Source: Haloimpatiens sp042688525
GTDB taxonomy: Bacteria; Bacillota; Clostridia; Clostridiales; Clostridiaceae
Reading direction: 5' to 3'
NCBI RefSeq assembly: GCF_042688525.2
Contig: NZ_JBHWAB010000001.1
Location: 1,612,001 to 1,676,000, forward strand
Length of the DNA stretch: 64,000 bases
Shown here: one piece after another, positions 9,341 to 17,711 of the stretch
Layout: the number at the start of each line of letters is the position of its first letter
Position numbering within the stretch: position 1 is the stretch's first letter
Notes under the pieces: generated by a model
The model's input: only the letters and a program-made list of their open reading frames with translations
Told to the model about the DNA's origin: nothing
Database searches by the model: none
Translations under genes and position numbers: made by a program

Positions 9341-10036
9341 ATGGATTTAAAGACTTGGAATAAAGATATAAAACAGTTAAGGGCAATAATTTTAAAAAAA
9401 GACAAAATTGAGGAAAGTAAAAATCTTTGCTTAAGTTTACATGAAATGGTTCATTCTTCTAGTATGTCAGGAATAGATAAAAAAACATTTGAAGATGAAT
9501 TATTTGAAGGATTAGACGAAAATACATTTAGAACTGCAACAAATGAAAAAGGACGTACTATTGCATATGGTATGTGGCATTCTACTAGAATAGAAGATAT
9601 AACAATGAATATATTAGTTGCTGGGGATAAACAGATATTGAATACAGGAAACTGGAAGGAAAAAATAAATTCTAAAATAACCGATACAGGAAATGCACTG
9701 ACAGAAGAAGAAATAATTGAATTTAGTAAAAATATTAATATGCAGGAGTTAAGAAACTATAGAATAGCAGTAGGGAGAAAAACAAGGGAAATTATAAAAA
9801 GCCTTACATATGATGATATGAAAAGGAAATTCAAAAAAGATAAATTACAGCGTATATTAGATGAAGGTGCTGTCTTAGATGTTGAAGATGCAAATTGGTT
9901 AATAGATTTTTGGGGAAGAAAAAATGTAGCAGGAATTATATTAATGCCAATAACAAGACATCATGTACTTCATATAAACGAATCATTAAGAGCAAAAAAG
10001 AAATCTAAAAGAAAATCTAAAAAAAATAAACTTTAA
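9341..10036 (+). CDS. DinB-like four-helix metal-binding protein
   Basis: About 231 residues. The pattern of His residues fits the DinB/YfiT fold, which binds one metal with three His: LHEMVHSS near residue 38, then MWHSTRIEDITMN near residue 85, and ITRHHVLHIN near the end. Family members include thiol transferases and many of unknown role. An in-frame ATG at 9326 is rejected because the GGGGGG ribosome site overlaps it, and ATG 9341 is well placed. The C-terminus is a Lys-rich tail. The exact reaction cannot be given. Confidence 0.65.
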   Translation: MDLKTWNKDIKQLRAIILKKDKIEESKNLCLSLHEMVHSSSMSGIDKKTFEDELFEGLDENTFRTATNEKGRTIAYGMWHSTRIEDITMNILVAGDKQILNTGNWKEKINSKITDTGNALTEEEIIEFSKNINMQELRNYRIAVGRKTREIIKSLTYDDMKRKFKKDKLQRILDEGAVLDVEDANWLIDFWGRKNVAGIILMPITRHHVLHINESLRAKKKSKRKSKKNKL

Positions 10037-10066
10037 GTTTTAAATTTTTGTAATATGATAGTGAAG

Positions 10067-10156
10067 AGGCTGTCCCACTAAGAGTAAATACTACAATATA
10101 TTGTGCTAATTAAAAAATATATTGTATGTGAATTTCTTAATGCGACAGCCCTTTTA
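10067..10156. terminator. Two-stem hairpin between convergent genes
   Basis: GGCTGTC (10068-10074) pairs with GACAGCC (10144-10150). An inner stem pairs TACAATATATT (from 10092) with AATATATTGTA (to 10126). A TTTT run follows. It lies between the DinB-like gene and the convergent MBL gene, so it is a probable bidirectional terminator. Confidence 0.65.
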
Positions 10157-10183
10157 AATTCTGTATTTTACATAATGTTTTTT

Positions 10184-11077
10184 TTAGTTGCTTTTGAAAT
10201 AATAAAGTCTACCATTTTCTATAGAATATTTAATAAATTTTTTATCATATAGATAAGTTAAAAAAGCACAAACAGCAGAGAAATTTAAATGATACTGTTT
10301 AAAGTTCAAATCTAAATCATTTAAAATGGCGATATTTTCTAAAAGATCTTCTATACTTAGTGGCTGATCTAATAATTCTAAAAATTGTTCAGTGTAATTA
10401 TTAATATTAGTTAAATTTCTGTCTATTAGAGAAATAATATCCTCCTTATTTAAAATCTTTTCACTGTGACTTATTACGAAGTAGTCAGCATCTATTTCTT
10501 TAATATATTCTAATGTATTGATACTTTCTTCTATATTATTTAAAAAAGGAAAAGAATACTTGTCTAATATTTCATTACTAAATATAGAATCTCCCAAAAA
10601 ACATACTTTTTCTGGAGTTATAATTCCTATTTGATCTATGGAATGACCCTTTAAAGAAATTATTTCAAATTTATCATTGTTAATTTTATTTATTCCATTT
10701 TCTAAAGTTAAATCAACTTTAAAACAATCTTTATGTGGTTTTAAAGGTTTTAGTGGGTTTCCAGAAAATAAAATGGATGCTTGTATATTGGTGTTTTCCA
10801 TCAATGTTTTTTCATCTTTTGAAGCATATACGGTGCAGCCTGGATAGGTATCTTGAAAATATAGATTTCCACCACAATGGTCTGTATGGCTGTGTGTATT
10901 GATTATGTATTTAGGATGAAGATTGTTTTGTGTAAGAACTTCATCGATTTTTTTTGCTTGGGAGTTATTGATACCTGTGTCTATGAGTATGCAGTTTTTG
11001 TTTTTGAATGTGTAAACTCCTATGTTTGTAGGGGCATTTATGTAATAAGAATTTCCTTTAAGTTTATTTAGTTGCAT
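10184..11077 (-). CDS. MBL-fold metallo-hydrolase
   Basis: 297 residues. The metal-binding motif THSHTDHCGG lies near residues 60-69, and further ligand positions are GHSIDQIGI near 144 and FLGDSIF near 159, as in glyoxalase II-like hydrolases. The C-terminal 90 residues are helical and may decide specificity. The start ATG at 11077 is preceded by AAGGAAGTG. It is a single gene converging on the DinB-like gene. Substrate unknown; the family includes thioesterases and lactonases. Confidence 0.82.
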   Translation of the reverse strand: MQLNKLKGNSYYINAPTNIGVYTFKNKNCILIDTGINNSQAKKIDEVLTQNNLHPKYIINTHSHTDHCGGNLYFQDTYPGCTVYASKDEKTLMENTNIQASILFSGNPLKPLKPHKDCFKVDLTLENGINKINNDKFEIISLKGHSIDQIGIITPEKVCFLGDSIFSNEILDKYSFPFLNNIEESINTLEYIKEIDADYFVISHSEKILNKEDIISLIDRNLTNINNYTEQFLELLDQPLSIEDLLENIAILNDLDLNFKQYHLNFSAVCAFLTYLYDKKFIKYSIENGRLYYFKSN

Positions 11078-11236
11078 AATTTCACTTCCTTGTTAGTAAA
11101 AATAAAATCTAAAAAATATAATATCACAAATGAACAGCATGTACAATGTAGGCTAAATATAAAGTATTAATTCATAAATAAAAGATTCTTAGTAAAACAT
11201 ATTAATGATAATTAATAGTAAAATGGAGGAATATTT

Positions 11237-12205
11237 ATGGAGAAATTTGCGAAACCAATTATTGCAGTAAGTAAATGCTTAGGATTTGAGGCTTGTAGAT
11301 ATAATGGACAGATGTCAAATGATAGCTTTGTTGAAAAATTAAAGGACTATGTTGAATATAAAACTGTTTGTCCTGAAGTAGCAATTGGGCTGGAAACTCC
11401 AAGAGATACTTTGAGACTTGTAAGAGAGGGAGAAAATATAAGAATTTTACAACCTAAAAGTAATAATGATTATACAGAAAAAATGATGGAATTTTCTAAT
11501 GAATTTTTAAAAAATATAGGAGAAGTTGATGGATTTATATTAAAAAGCAGGTCACCTTCTTGTGGTATAAAAGATGTAAAAATTTATGAAAGTATTGAAA
11601 GAGGATCAGCTTCTAAAAAAGGAAAAGGAATCTTTGGAGATTTAGTATCACAGTTATTTTACAATTTACCTATAGAGGACGATGGAAGATTAAGAGATTA
11701 TACTATAAGACATCATTTTTTAACTAAATTGTATTTGATGGCAAGTTTTAGAGAAATAAAAAGAAGTAAGTCAATTGAAGAATTGATTAATTTTCACAAT
11801 AGAAATCAGCTTTTATTTATGTCTTATAATCAAAAACAGTTAAATAATTTAAAAAATGTTTTAAATAACAAAGAAAATTTAAATAAAGAAGAAATGTTTA
11901 ATGAATATGAAAAATACTTAGCTTTAGTTTTTGTGAGAATGCCAAGATATACTTCTAATATAAAAGTATTAATGAAAAGTATGGAATATTTTTTAGATAA
12001 GTTAAGTCTTAAAGAAAAGGAATTTATTTTGGATACAATTGAAAAATATAAAAATCATCACGTACCATTTACTGTACCTTTATATGTAATTAAATCATAT
12101 GTAGTTAGATTTGAAATACATGAACTTTTAAATCAAAGTTTTTTTGAACCTTATCCAGAAGAGTTAATTGAAACAAGAGATTCAGGAAAAATGGTGGATA
12201 ATTAG
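11237..12205 (+). CDS. DUF523 and DUF1722 domain protein (YbgA type)
   Basis: 322 residues. The N-terminal DUF523 domain (about 1-150) shows SKCLGFEACRYNG (Cys14 and Cys20), KTVCPEVAIGLETPR and KSRSPSCGIKDVKIY. Three conserved Cys in this fold hold an Fe-S cluster in the related thiouracil desulfurase TudS. The C-terminal half is the helical DUF1722/YbgA domain, with RHHFLTKL and the HHVPFTVPL segment. A desulfuration role is only suggested by homology. A GGAGGA site precedes the ATG. The Fe-S-related gene cluster that follows has its own promoter. Confidence 0.85.
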   Translation: MEKFAKPIIAVSKCLGFEACRYNGQMSNDSFVEKLKDYVEYKTVCPEVAIGLETPRDTLRLVREGENIRILQPKSNNDYTEKMMEFSNEFLKNIGEVDGFILKSRSPSCGIKDVKIYESIERGSASKKGKGIFGDLVSQLFYNLPIEDDGRLRDYTIRHHFLTKLYLMASFREIKRSKSIEELINFHNRNQLLFMSYNQKQLNNLKNVLNNKENLNKEEMFNEYEKYLALVFVRMPRYTSNIKVLMKSMEYFLDKLSLKEKEFILDTIEKYKNHHVPFTVPLYVIKSYVVRFEIHELLNQSFFEPYPEELIETRDSGKMVDN

Positions 12206-12224
12206 ATTAAATTGTTAAGGGTAT

Positions 12225-12253
12225 TTGCCAAATATAAAAAGGTGATGTATAAT
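12225..12253 (+). promoter_or_regulatory. Sigma-A type promoter for the NifX/MinD-like cluster
   Basis: TTGCCA at 12225-12230 and TATAAT at 12248-12253 with a 17-bp spacer match the housekeeping consensus closely. The transcript would start about 45 bp before the first gene of the four-gene cluster. Confidence 0.7.
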
Positions 12254-12310
12254 GTAAATAACATATACCTGTAAAACATAATATTAAAATGAGTAGGAGG
12301 AGTATACAAT

Positions 12311-12676
12311 ATGAAAATTTTAATGTCTGCTCAAGGAAAAAATAAAAGTGATTTATTAGATACTTGGTTTGGAAGATGCCCTTATTTTCAAATATATGAT
12401 AATGAAAGTAAGAAAATAAAAGTTTTAGAAAATGAAGGTGTAACAGCTTCACAAGGAGCTGGTATTGCAGCTGCACAACAAGTAGTAAATGAAAAAGTAG
12501 AAGTTGTTATAAGTGGAAGTATAGGACCAAATGCATTTAGAATATTAGATGGTGCAAACATAAAAATGATTAAAGCTGAAGAAGAAAAAATAGAACAAAT
12601 AATTAAGGATTATGAAGATGGAAAATTAACACAGGTTCAAAATCCAGGAAAAGCACATCAAGGAATGAATAAATAA
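12311..12676 (+). CDS. NifB/NifX-type cofactor-binding protein
   Basis: 121 residues of the dinitrogenase Fe-Mo cofactor family (NifX/NafY/C-terminal NifB fold), which carry Fe-S or metal clusters. It starts MKILMSAQGKNKSDLLDTWF with FGRCPYFQIYD and the GAGIAAAQ and ISGSIGPNAF segments. No nitrogenase genes are present, so it is probably a carrier or regulator acting with the two adjacent MinD-like ATPases. The ATG has a strong AGGAGGAG site. Confidence 0.83.
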   Translation: MKILMSAQGKNKSDLLDTWFGRCPYFQIYDNESKKIKVLENEGVTASQGAGIAAAQQVVNEKVEVVISGSIGPNAFRILDGANIKMIKAEEEKIEQIIKDYEDGKLTQVQNPGKAHQGMNK

Positions 12677-12694
12677 TGAAAGGAAGTATGTAAA

Positions 12695-13525
12695 TTGAAT
12701 ATAGGCATACTTAGTGGAAAAGGTGGAACAGGAAAAACTACAGTTTCAACTAATCTTGCTAAAATACTCAAAGCTACATATATAGATTGTGATGTGGAAG
12801 AACCTAATGGATTTATATTTTTAAAACCTGAAATTACAAAAGAAGAAGATGTTAAAGTAATATTTCCAGTAGTTGATGATAAAAAGTGTACTAATTGTTG
12901 TGAATGTGTTATAGCATGTGAATTTAATGCACTTGCCAGAGTAGGTGAAGATATAATGCTTTTTCAAAAACTATGTCATGGATGTACTGCATGTAAGTTT
13001 GCTTGTGATTATGATGCAGTAAGTTTTCAAGAGAGAAGTATTGGAAAAGTGGAAGAGGGAACTTCTGGAGATATAAAATGTAAAAGAGGTATTTTAAATA
13101 TAGGGGAACCCATGGCAGTACCTGTTATAAAAAAATTATTAAGTAATGTAGAAGATGAACTTAATATAATAGATTGTTCTCCAGGTACATCTTGTAATGT
13201 AGTAAATACACTTCAAAAGATAGATATGGCAATTTTAGTAACTGAGCCAACTGAATTTGGACTTCATGATTTAAAATTAGCTGTAGGTTTAGTACAGCAA
13301 TTAAATATACCTTTTGGAATAGTAATAAATAAAGAAGTAAGCAGTGAAAATATAATAAGGCATTATTGCAGAGAAAATAGCATACAAATAATAGGGAGCA
13401 TTCCTTATAGTAGAGAAGTGGCTGCAATATATTCTAAAGGAAAGATGCTTGTAGAAGATGAAAAATTTAAAACAATTTTTCAAAACATAGCTGAAGAAAT
13501 GAAGGTGGTGAAAGAATGGAACTAG
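12695..13525 (+). CDS. MinD-superfamily ATPase with inserted ferredoxin domain (first)
   Basis: 276 residues. A deviant Walker A, SGKGGTGKTT, opens the protein (residues 6-15). A two-cluster ferredoxin insert follows, with CTNCCECVIACEF and CHGCTACKFAC (about 66-108). The switch region IDCSPGTSCNV and the LVTEPTEFGLHDL segment are typical of this group. Such proteins resemble Mrp/NBP35 and are thought to handle Fe-S clusters. The start is TTG with AAGGAAG upstream. It overlaps the next gene by 10 bp, so a heterodimer is likely. Confidence 0.87.
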   Translation: MNIGILSGKGGTGKTTVSTNLAKILKATYIDCDVEEPNGFIFLKPEITKEEDVKVIFPVVDDKKCTNCCECVIACEFNALARVGEDIMLFQKLCHGCTACKFACDYDAVSFQERSIGKVEEGTSGDIKCKRGILNIGEPMAVPVIKKLLSNVEDELNIIDCSPGTSCNVVNTLQKIDMAILVTEPTEFGLHDLKLAVGLVQQLNIPFGIVINKEVSSENIIRHYCRENSIQIIGSIPYSREVAAIYSKGKMLVEDEKFKTIFQNIAEEMKVVKEWN

Positions 13526-14373
13526 TAGTTATAAGTGGAAAAGGTGGAACAGGAAAAACTACAATTTCATTTGCACTATCAGAACTTGCTTCAAATGTAA
13601 TAAAAGCAGATTGTGATGTAGATGCGCCAAATCTTTATTTATTTTCAAAAGGAGAGAATATCAAAATAGAACCTTTTATAACTGGAAATAAAATTCTTTT
13701 AGATAAAGATAAATGTGTAGAATGTGGAAGATGTGAAGAAGTATGTAGATTTGATGCTATAAAAGATTTTGAGGTAAATGAATACAAATGTGAAGGCTGT
13801 GGAGCTTGTACATATGTATGTCCAGTAAATGCTTTGAAATTAGTGCCAGAACAAGGTGCACAAACAATTATTACAAAAACAGATAAGGGTATAATTTCTA
13901 GAGCACAAATGGAAATAGGAGCTGATGGCTCTGGAAAACTTATAACTAAGGTTAGAAAAAAAGCAAAAGAGTATGAAACTGATAATACTTTAACTATAAT
14001 AGATGGTTCTCCGGGAATAGGGTGTCCAGTTATTGCTTCTATTACAGGTTGCAAATATGCAGTAATAGTTACAGAGCCAACTATATCAGGGATGGAAGAT
14101 TTGAAAAGGGTAATTGGAGTATGTAATCATTTTAAAGTAACTCCATTAATATGTGTTAATAAATATGATATTAATGTAGATGTTACAAATGATATAAAAG
14201 AATTTTGCAGTAAAAATAATTATGAAGTAGTTGGTGAAATACCATATGATGATATGGTAATGAAATCTATAAATGAATTAAAACCAATAATTTCATATGA
14301 AGAAAGTATTGCAAATAAAGCTGTAAGAGAAATGTGGAAAAAAATAAAAAAAAGTATTGACATTAATAATTAA
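13516..14373 (+). CDS. MinD-superfamily ATPase with inserted ferredoxin domain (second)
   Basis: 285 residues, paralogue of the preceding gene. Walker A SGKGGTGKTT is at the N-terminus. Two [4Fe-4S] motifs, CVECGRCEEVCRF and CEGCGACTYVCPV, lie around residues 72-110. IDGSPGIGCPV and VTEPTISGMEDL follow. The GAAGGTGGTGAAAG ribosome site sits in the end of the upstream gene. Tandem paired copies flanked by NifX-like genes are a recurring arrangement in anaerobes. The client protein is unknown. Confidence 0.87.
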   Translation: MELVVISGKGGTGKTTISFALSELASNVIKADCDVDAPNLYLFSKGENIKIEPFITGNKILLDKDKCVECGRCEEVCRFDAIKDFEVNEYKCEGCGACTYVCPVNALKLVPEQGAQTIITKTDKGIISRAQMEIGADGSGKLITKVRKKAKEYETDNTLTIIDGSPGIGCPVIASITGCKYAVIVTEPTISGMEDLKRVIGVCNHFKVTPLICVNKYDINVDVTNDIKEFCSKNNYEVVGEIPYDDMVMKSINELKPIISYEESIANKAVREMWKKIKKSIDINN

Positions 14374-14387
14374 TAGGAGGAATTCAT

Positions 14388-14744
14388 ATGAAAATATCAG
14401 TTGCAAGTGAAGGAAATATAGTAAGTGGACATTTTGGTCATTGTGATACATTCAGAATGTACAATGTAGAAGGTAATAAAGTAGTTTCTAGTGAAGTAGT
14501 TGCAAATCCAGGACATAGACCAGGATTTTTACCAGTATTTTTAAGAGATCAAAAGGTAGATGTAATAATAGCAGGCGGTATGGGAGCTGCAGCTCAAGAT
14601 TTATTTAATCAAAATGGTATAGAAGTAGTAGTAGGAGTAAGAGGTAATGCTGACGATGCAGTAGCTGGTTATTTAAATGGTACAGTTAAATCAACTGGAA
14701 GTGTATGTCATGCTCATGAACATGAAGGACATTGTGAAGACTAA
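14388..14744 (+). CDS. NifB/NifX-type protein with His/Cys-rich tail
   Basis: 118 residues of the same fold family as the first gene of the cluster, with GHFGHCDTFRMY and AGGMGAAAQDLF. The last dozen residues, CHAHEHEGHCED, form a metal-binding tail that the first paralogue lacks. It sits 14 bp after the second ATPase and ends the operon at a hairpin. A cluster carrier or scavenging role is inferred from fold and neighbours. Confidence 0.85.
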   Translation: MKISVASEGNIVSGHFGHCDTFRMYNVEGNKVVSSEVVANPGHRPGFLPVFLRDQKVDVIIAGGMGAAAQDLFNQNGIEVVVGVRGNADDAVAGYLNGTVKSTGSVCHAHEHEGHCED

Positions 14745-14789
14745 TTTATAAAGTGTAAAGTAGAAAGAATAGAGTATAAATAAGGATAA

Positions 14790-14817
14790 ATTCCCGGAGC
14801 AAAGCTTCGGGAATTTT
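14790..14817 (+). terminator. Intrinsic terminator of the Fe-S cluster operon
   Basis: ATTCCCGGAGC pairs with GCTTCGGGAAT around AAA, followed by TTTTG. It lies 46 bp after the last gene. Confidence 0.8.
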
Positions 14818-14937
14818 GTGATTATATTTAAAATTTTCGAAATTTTTAAAAAATAAGAAGGAAAAAATAATAAGGGATAGAAGTATATATATAATAACAA
14901 TTTCTTAAGAGGTTTAATACAGGAAGGGGGATACTGT

Positions 14938-15183
14938 ATGAGCAAGTTATATTATTGTTTAGATTGTAAAAGAGTTTTTAAAGATGAATCTAAATGTAAT
15001 TTTTGTAATGGAGAAAATGTTAAAGAATTAAAGGTTGGCAAATCTGTTAATGTAATTGGTACAAAATTAAAAGGAAAAGTTTTAAAAGTAAATGGGGATA
15101 ATGTTAAACTTATTTTAAAAGATGAAATGAATAATAAGTACTTAAAAGAATATAAAACTGAAGAATTAAAAAAAATATTGTAA
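14938..15183 (+). CDS. Small zinc-ribbon protein of unknown function
   Basis: 81 residues. Two Cys pairs, CLDC and CNFC (about residues 8-11 and 22-25), form a zinc ribbon. The rest is Lys-rich and beta-like, with VGKSVNVIGTKLKGKV resembling a small barrel. A GGAAGGGGG site precedes the ATG. No operon partner is seen. It may bind nucleic acid, but that is a guess. Confidence 0.65.
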   Translation: MSKLYYCLDCKRVFKDESKCNFCNGENVKELKVGKSVNVIGTKLKGKVLKVNGDNVKLILKDEMNNKYLKEYKTEELKKIL

Positions 15184-15191
15184 AGTAAAAA

Positions 15192-15266
15192 ATGATTTTT
15201 TTCAAATGTTTCTTACGCAATATATCATTTCCCTTCGCTAGACAGTATTTTTTATTGCAAAAGTTG
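15192..15266. repeat. Palindromic repeat, right-half fragment
   Basis: Matches the right arm of the 3620-3872 unit: TTTCTTACGCAATATATCATTT, then CCTTCGCTAGACAGTATTTTTT and a terminal AAAAGTTG. The left arm is absent, so this is a truncated copy. Confidence 0.65.
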
Positions 15267-15340
15267 AGCTATTTATATAAAAATTTAAAAATAGTATATA
15301 CTATGGATATAGTTGAGAAAATTAGATAGGAGACGTGAAA

Positions 15341-15613
15341 ATGAAAGTAGTAAAAAAAGATGGAAGAATTGAAAATTTCGATATAAGTAAAGTTATGACT
15401 ACAATTGCTAGAGCTTCAGATGATGCAAATACACCTTTAACTTCATCTGATGTGGAAAATTTATCAGAGGATGTACGAGATAATATAGTAACTAATTATA
15501 AAGATCCAGTGCATGTTATACAGATAAGGGATGCGGTAATTAGAGAATTACAAAAATTAGGTTTTAGAAGTATAGCAAGTGTATATGATACGGGGAAGGT
15601 GGAGAGAAGATAG
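15341..15613 (+). CDS. Stand-alone ATP-cone domain protein
   Basis: About 90 residues that are almost entirely an ATP-cone: MKVVKKDGRIENFDISKV at the start and RDAVIRELQKLGFRSIA near the end. ATP-cones sense ATP/dATP in ribonucleotide reductase and NrdR, but here there is neither a reductase nor a zinc ribbon. A GTG at 15335 overlaps the TAGGAGA site, so ATG 15341 is chosen. The partner is unknown; a regulatory nucleotide sensor is a reasonable inference. Confidence 0.78.
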   Translation: MKVVKKDGRIENFDISKVMTTIARASDDANTPLTSSDVENLSEDVRDNIVTNYKDPVHVIQIRDAVIRELQKLGFRSIASVYDTGKVERR

Positions 15614-15643
15614 AGGACAGTTAACAGTTGACAGTTAAGGATG

Positions 15644-15670
15644 ATTTTCCGAAGCAAAGCTTCGGAAAAT
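15644..15670. terminator. Bidirectional terminator
   Basis: ATTTTCCGAAGC pairs with GCTTCGGAAAAT around AAA. It separates the ATP-cone gene from the convergent transporter gene and has T-runs on both sides. Confidence 0.8.
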
Positions 15671-15683
15671 TTTATATTAAGGG

Positions 15684-16121
15684 TTATTTAATAACCAAGT
15701 TTACTCCAATAATTAAAAATAAAATTCCAATTATTTTTACAGGAGTAATTGGTATACGGTCAATACCTAAAATTCCAAAATGGTTAATTAGTGCTCCGGT
15801 TATAAGTTGTATTGAAACGAATATGGAAAAGGCTGATGCAGTACCTAAAACAGGTACTATTTTTATTGAAAAAAATACAATAATAATTCCCAATACCCCG
15901 CCAATTAGATATATAGGGCTAGCCTTAGTTACATTCACATATTCTTTTATATTACCTGTAAATAATACAACTAGCAGCATTAAAGAAAAACTAGTCATAA
16001 AACTGTGAAGTGCTGCATTTTTCACATTAACGTATTTACCTAAACAAGCATTAATAGGAGCTTGTAGTCCCATACATACTCCTATTATAACAGCAATTAT
16101 TACTGCATGAGTTTTGTCCAT
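15684..16121 (-). CDS. DMT family transporter, YdcZ (DUF606) type
   Basis: About 145 residues with five hydrophobic helices. The N-terminal KTHAVIIAVIIGVCMGLQAPINACLG segment and the LIGGVLGIIIVFFSIKIVPVLG region match the YdcZ/DUF606 half-size transporters. An ATG at 16136 overlaps the GGGGGG ribosome site, so the start is placed at 16121. Substrate unknown. Confidence 0.8.
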   Translation of the reverse strand: MDKTHAVIIAVIIGVCMGLQAPINACLGKYVNVKNAALHSFMTSFSLMLLVVLFTGNIKEYVNVTKASPIYLIGGVLGIIIVFFSIKIVPVLGTASAFSIFVSIQLITGALINHFGILGIDRIPITPVKIIGILFLIIGVNLVIK

Positions 16122-16238
16122 GATATTTCCCCCCATTTGAACATATTATGTTAATATTTCTTACCTAAGTGAAAGTTTTTTATGTAATATGTACTTTTAT
16201 TCCAGAAGTAAAATGCTGTTTATCAGAGCTTAGAGGAC

Positions 16239-16988
16239 TTAGCTTATAAGACCAAATAACATTTTACCTGCCACAGCTAATGACATAACAACAAAAATAG
16301 GTTTTATCAATTTTGAACCTTTATTAAGTGCTACTTTTGTACCAAGTCTTGCCCCTAAAATCATAAAGATTGATACTGGTATTGCATATGTATAAAAAAT
16401 TCTCCCGTTTATAGCAAATAGAATTAAAGAAGTAATATTACTTATGAAATTTAAAATTCTAGCGTTTCCTACAGCATGTACAAAATCATATCCAAAAATC
16501 CCTATAAGTCCAAAAATCAAAAATGATCCAGTTCCAGGACCAAAGAATCCATCATAAAATCCTAATAAAAGAGCTAAAATAATTCCTAAAAAAATGTTTT
16601 TATTATTTAATCCTTTAAATTTATTTTCAACGCCTAGGGTTTTAGAAAACATACTGTATATTCCGATAAACATTATCATTACTAAAACAAGAATATTGAG
16701 CACAGCTTCATTAATGTTTAAAACTACGTTAACGCCAATCACTGCACCGATTAGAGTAAAAGGTACTAGAAAACCTAGAAGTTTAAAGTTAACCTTGCCT
16801 GATTTTGCAAATTTTAATGAACTTGTAAATGAACCACAGGCAGCACCAAATTTATTAGTACCAAGTACAAATGAAGGTTTAAGCCCTGCTAAAAGGTATG
16901 CAGGTACAGTTATAAGTCCACCTCCTCCGGCAATGGAGTCGACAAATGCCGCGACAAATCCAGCAATGCATAAAAGAATAATTTTCAA
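16239..16988 (-). CDS. TauE/SafE (TSUP) family permease
   Basis: About 250 residues with eight hydrophobic segments. The family signature DSIAGGGGLITVPAYL is near residue 16, followed by GTNKFGAACGS, and a second repeat half carries GFYDGFFGPGTGSFL. Members export sulfite, sulfonates or related anions. An ATG at 16997 directly abuts GAGGAG, leaving no spacing. TTG 16988 gives a normal spacer and is preferred, but this is not certain. Confidence 0.85.
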   Translation of the reverse strand: MKIILLCIAGFVAAFVDSIAGGGGLITVPAYLLAGLKPSFVLGTNKFGAACGSFTSSLKFAKSGKVNFKLLGFLVPFTLIGAVIGVNVVLNINEAVLNILVLVMIMFIGIYSMFSKTLGVENKFKGLNNKNIFLGIILALLLGFYDGFFGPGTGSFLIFGLIGIFGYDFVHAVGNARILNFISNITSLILFAINGRIFYTYAIPVSIFMILGARLGTKVALNKGSKLIKPIFVVMSLAVAGKMLFGLIS

Positions 16989-17033
16989 AATAGTCATCTC
17001 CTCACAATCTATTTTAATTAGTAGTGAATATCA

Positions 17034-17440
17034 CTTTAGTAACAAGTTCTAAGTCCTACTCATATTCAAAAGGAGATTTTCTGAAAATATCAGCTTATCT
17101 CAGGGAATAATGTATCTGAACCACCATAAATGATATCTTGCTATAAAACCTTTAACTTCATAAAGTAATTCTAAGCCCTAAAAATTTAATATTGCTAAAA
17201 AACTCAAACTCGCTACACTCAAACAATGAGTTTTTCTTAACGCAATATTAAATTTTTAGGGCAAGAATTACTAATTATTTGTTAAAATGGTTTTTACGCA
17301 ATATATCATTTATTTACGTTAAGAGTTATCTTTATTCTATGGAAGTTGAATTATCAGAAAATAACTCTTTTGAAATTCGTAAAACTAAGAACTTGTAGAA
17401 TTTGTTTTAATGATATTCTGCATAATATATAGATATTTGA
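17034..17440. repeat. Palindromic repeat copy D, interrupted by copy C
   Basis: The outer arms match copy A (3620-3872): TAACAAGTTCTAAG at the left pairs with CTAAGAACTTGT at the right, and CATATTCAAAAGGAGATTTTCTGA pairs with TCAGAAAATAACTCTTTTGA. Between these arms lies a complete second unit at 17128-17350. The outer ends are degraded (TAATGATATTCTGCATAATATAT). This indicates insertion of one unit into another and so past mobility. Confidence 0.65.
17128..17350. repeat. Palindromic repeat copy C, nested
   Basis: AAATGATATCTTGCTATAAAACC at 17128 pairs with GTTTTTACGCAATATATCATTT ending 17311. The inner stem and central CAAACTCGCTACACTCAAA segment are nearly identical to copy B at 7334-7553. 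A degraded right arm reaches GAAGTTGA at 17350. Confidence 0.72.
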
Positions 17441-17570
17441 TCCTTATCTTTCTCAATTTTTCTAAGCATACATAGATTATAATTCAATTTCATAAATAAA
17501 TCTATATTTCTTCTTTAATCTTTGTAGTTTGTATATAGAATGTATACAGTGCCAGAAAATAAAAAGCGTA

Positions 17571-17665
17571 TAAGATAAAGGAATCTTTGAACGACATTTA
17601 CGTACTCTTATACTTACGAATTTGAAAAAAGTTATTTTTTAATTACGAATTCCTTTTTGAACAAA
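17571..17665. repeat. Second dispersed intergenic repeat, reverse orientation
   Basis: The reverse complement of this stretch contains TTAAAAAATAACTTTTTTC, ATTCG, TATAAGAGTACG and GTCGTTCAAA in the same order as 7556-7616. It is a companion repeat that borders the palindromic units at both places. No coding capacity. Confidence 0.55.
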
Positions 17666-17668
17666 ACA

Positions 17669-17706
17669 AAATAGGCATAATTCCTGAAAGGAATTATGCC
17701 TATTTA
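17669..17706 (-). terminator. Terminator of ltaS
   Basis: AAATAGGCATAATTCC pairs with GGAATTATGCCTATTT around TGAAA, directly after the stop of the minus-strand lipoteichoic acid synthase gene. Confidence 0.82.
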
Positions 17707-17711
17707 AAATT

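Noticed and set aside
15612..15640. CAGTTAACAGTTGACAGTTAA-like direct repeats as an iteron array
   Set aside because: Only about three short units in 25 bp, no replication gene nearby; likely common low-complexity intergenic sequence.
3620..17440. CRISPR array
   Set aside because: The repeats are long single palindromes kilobases apart, with no regular spacer pattern and no cas genes.
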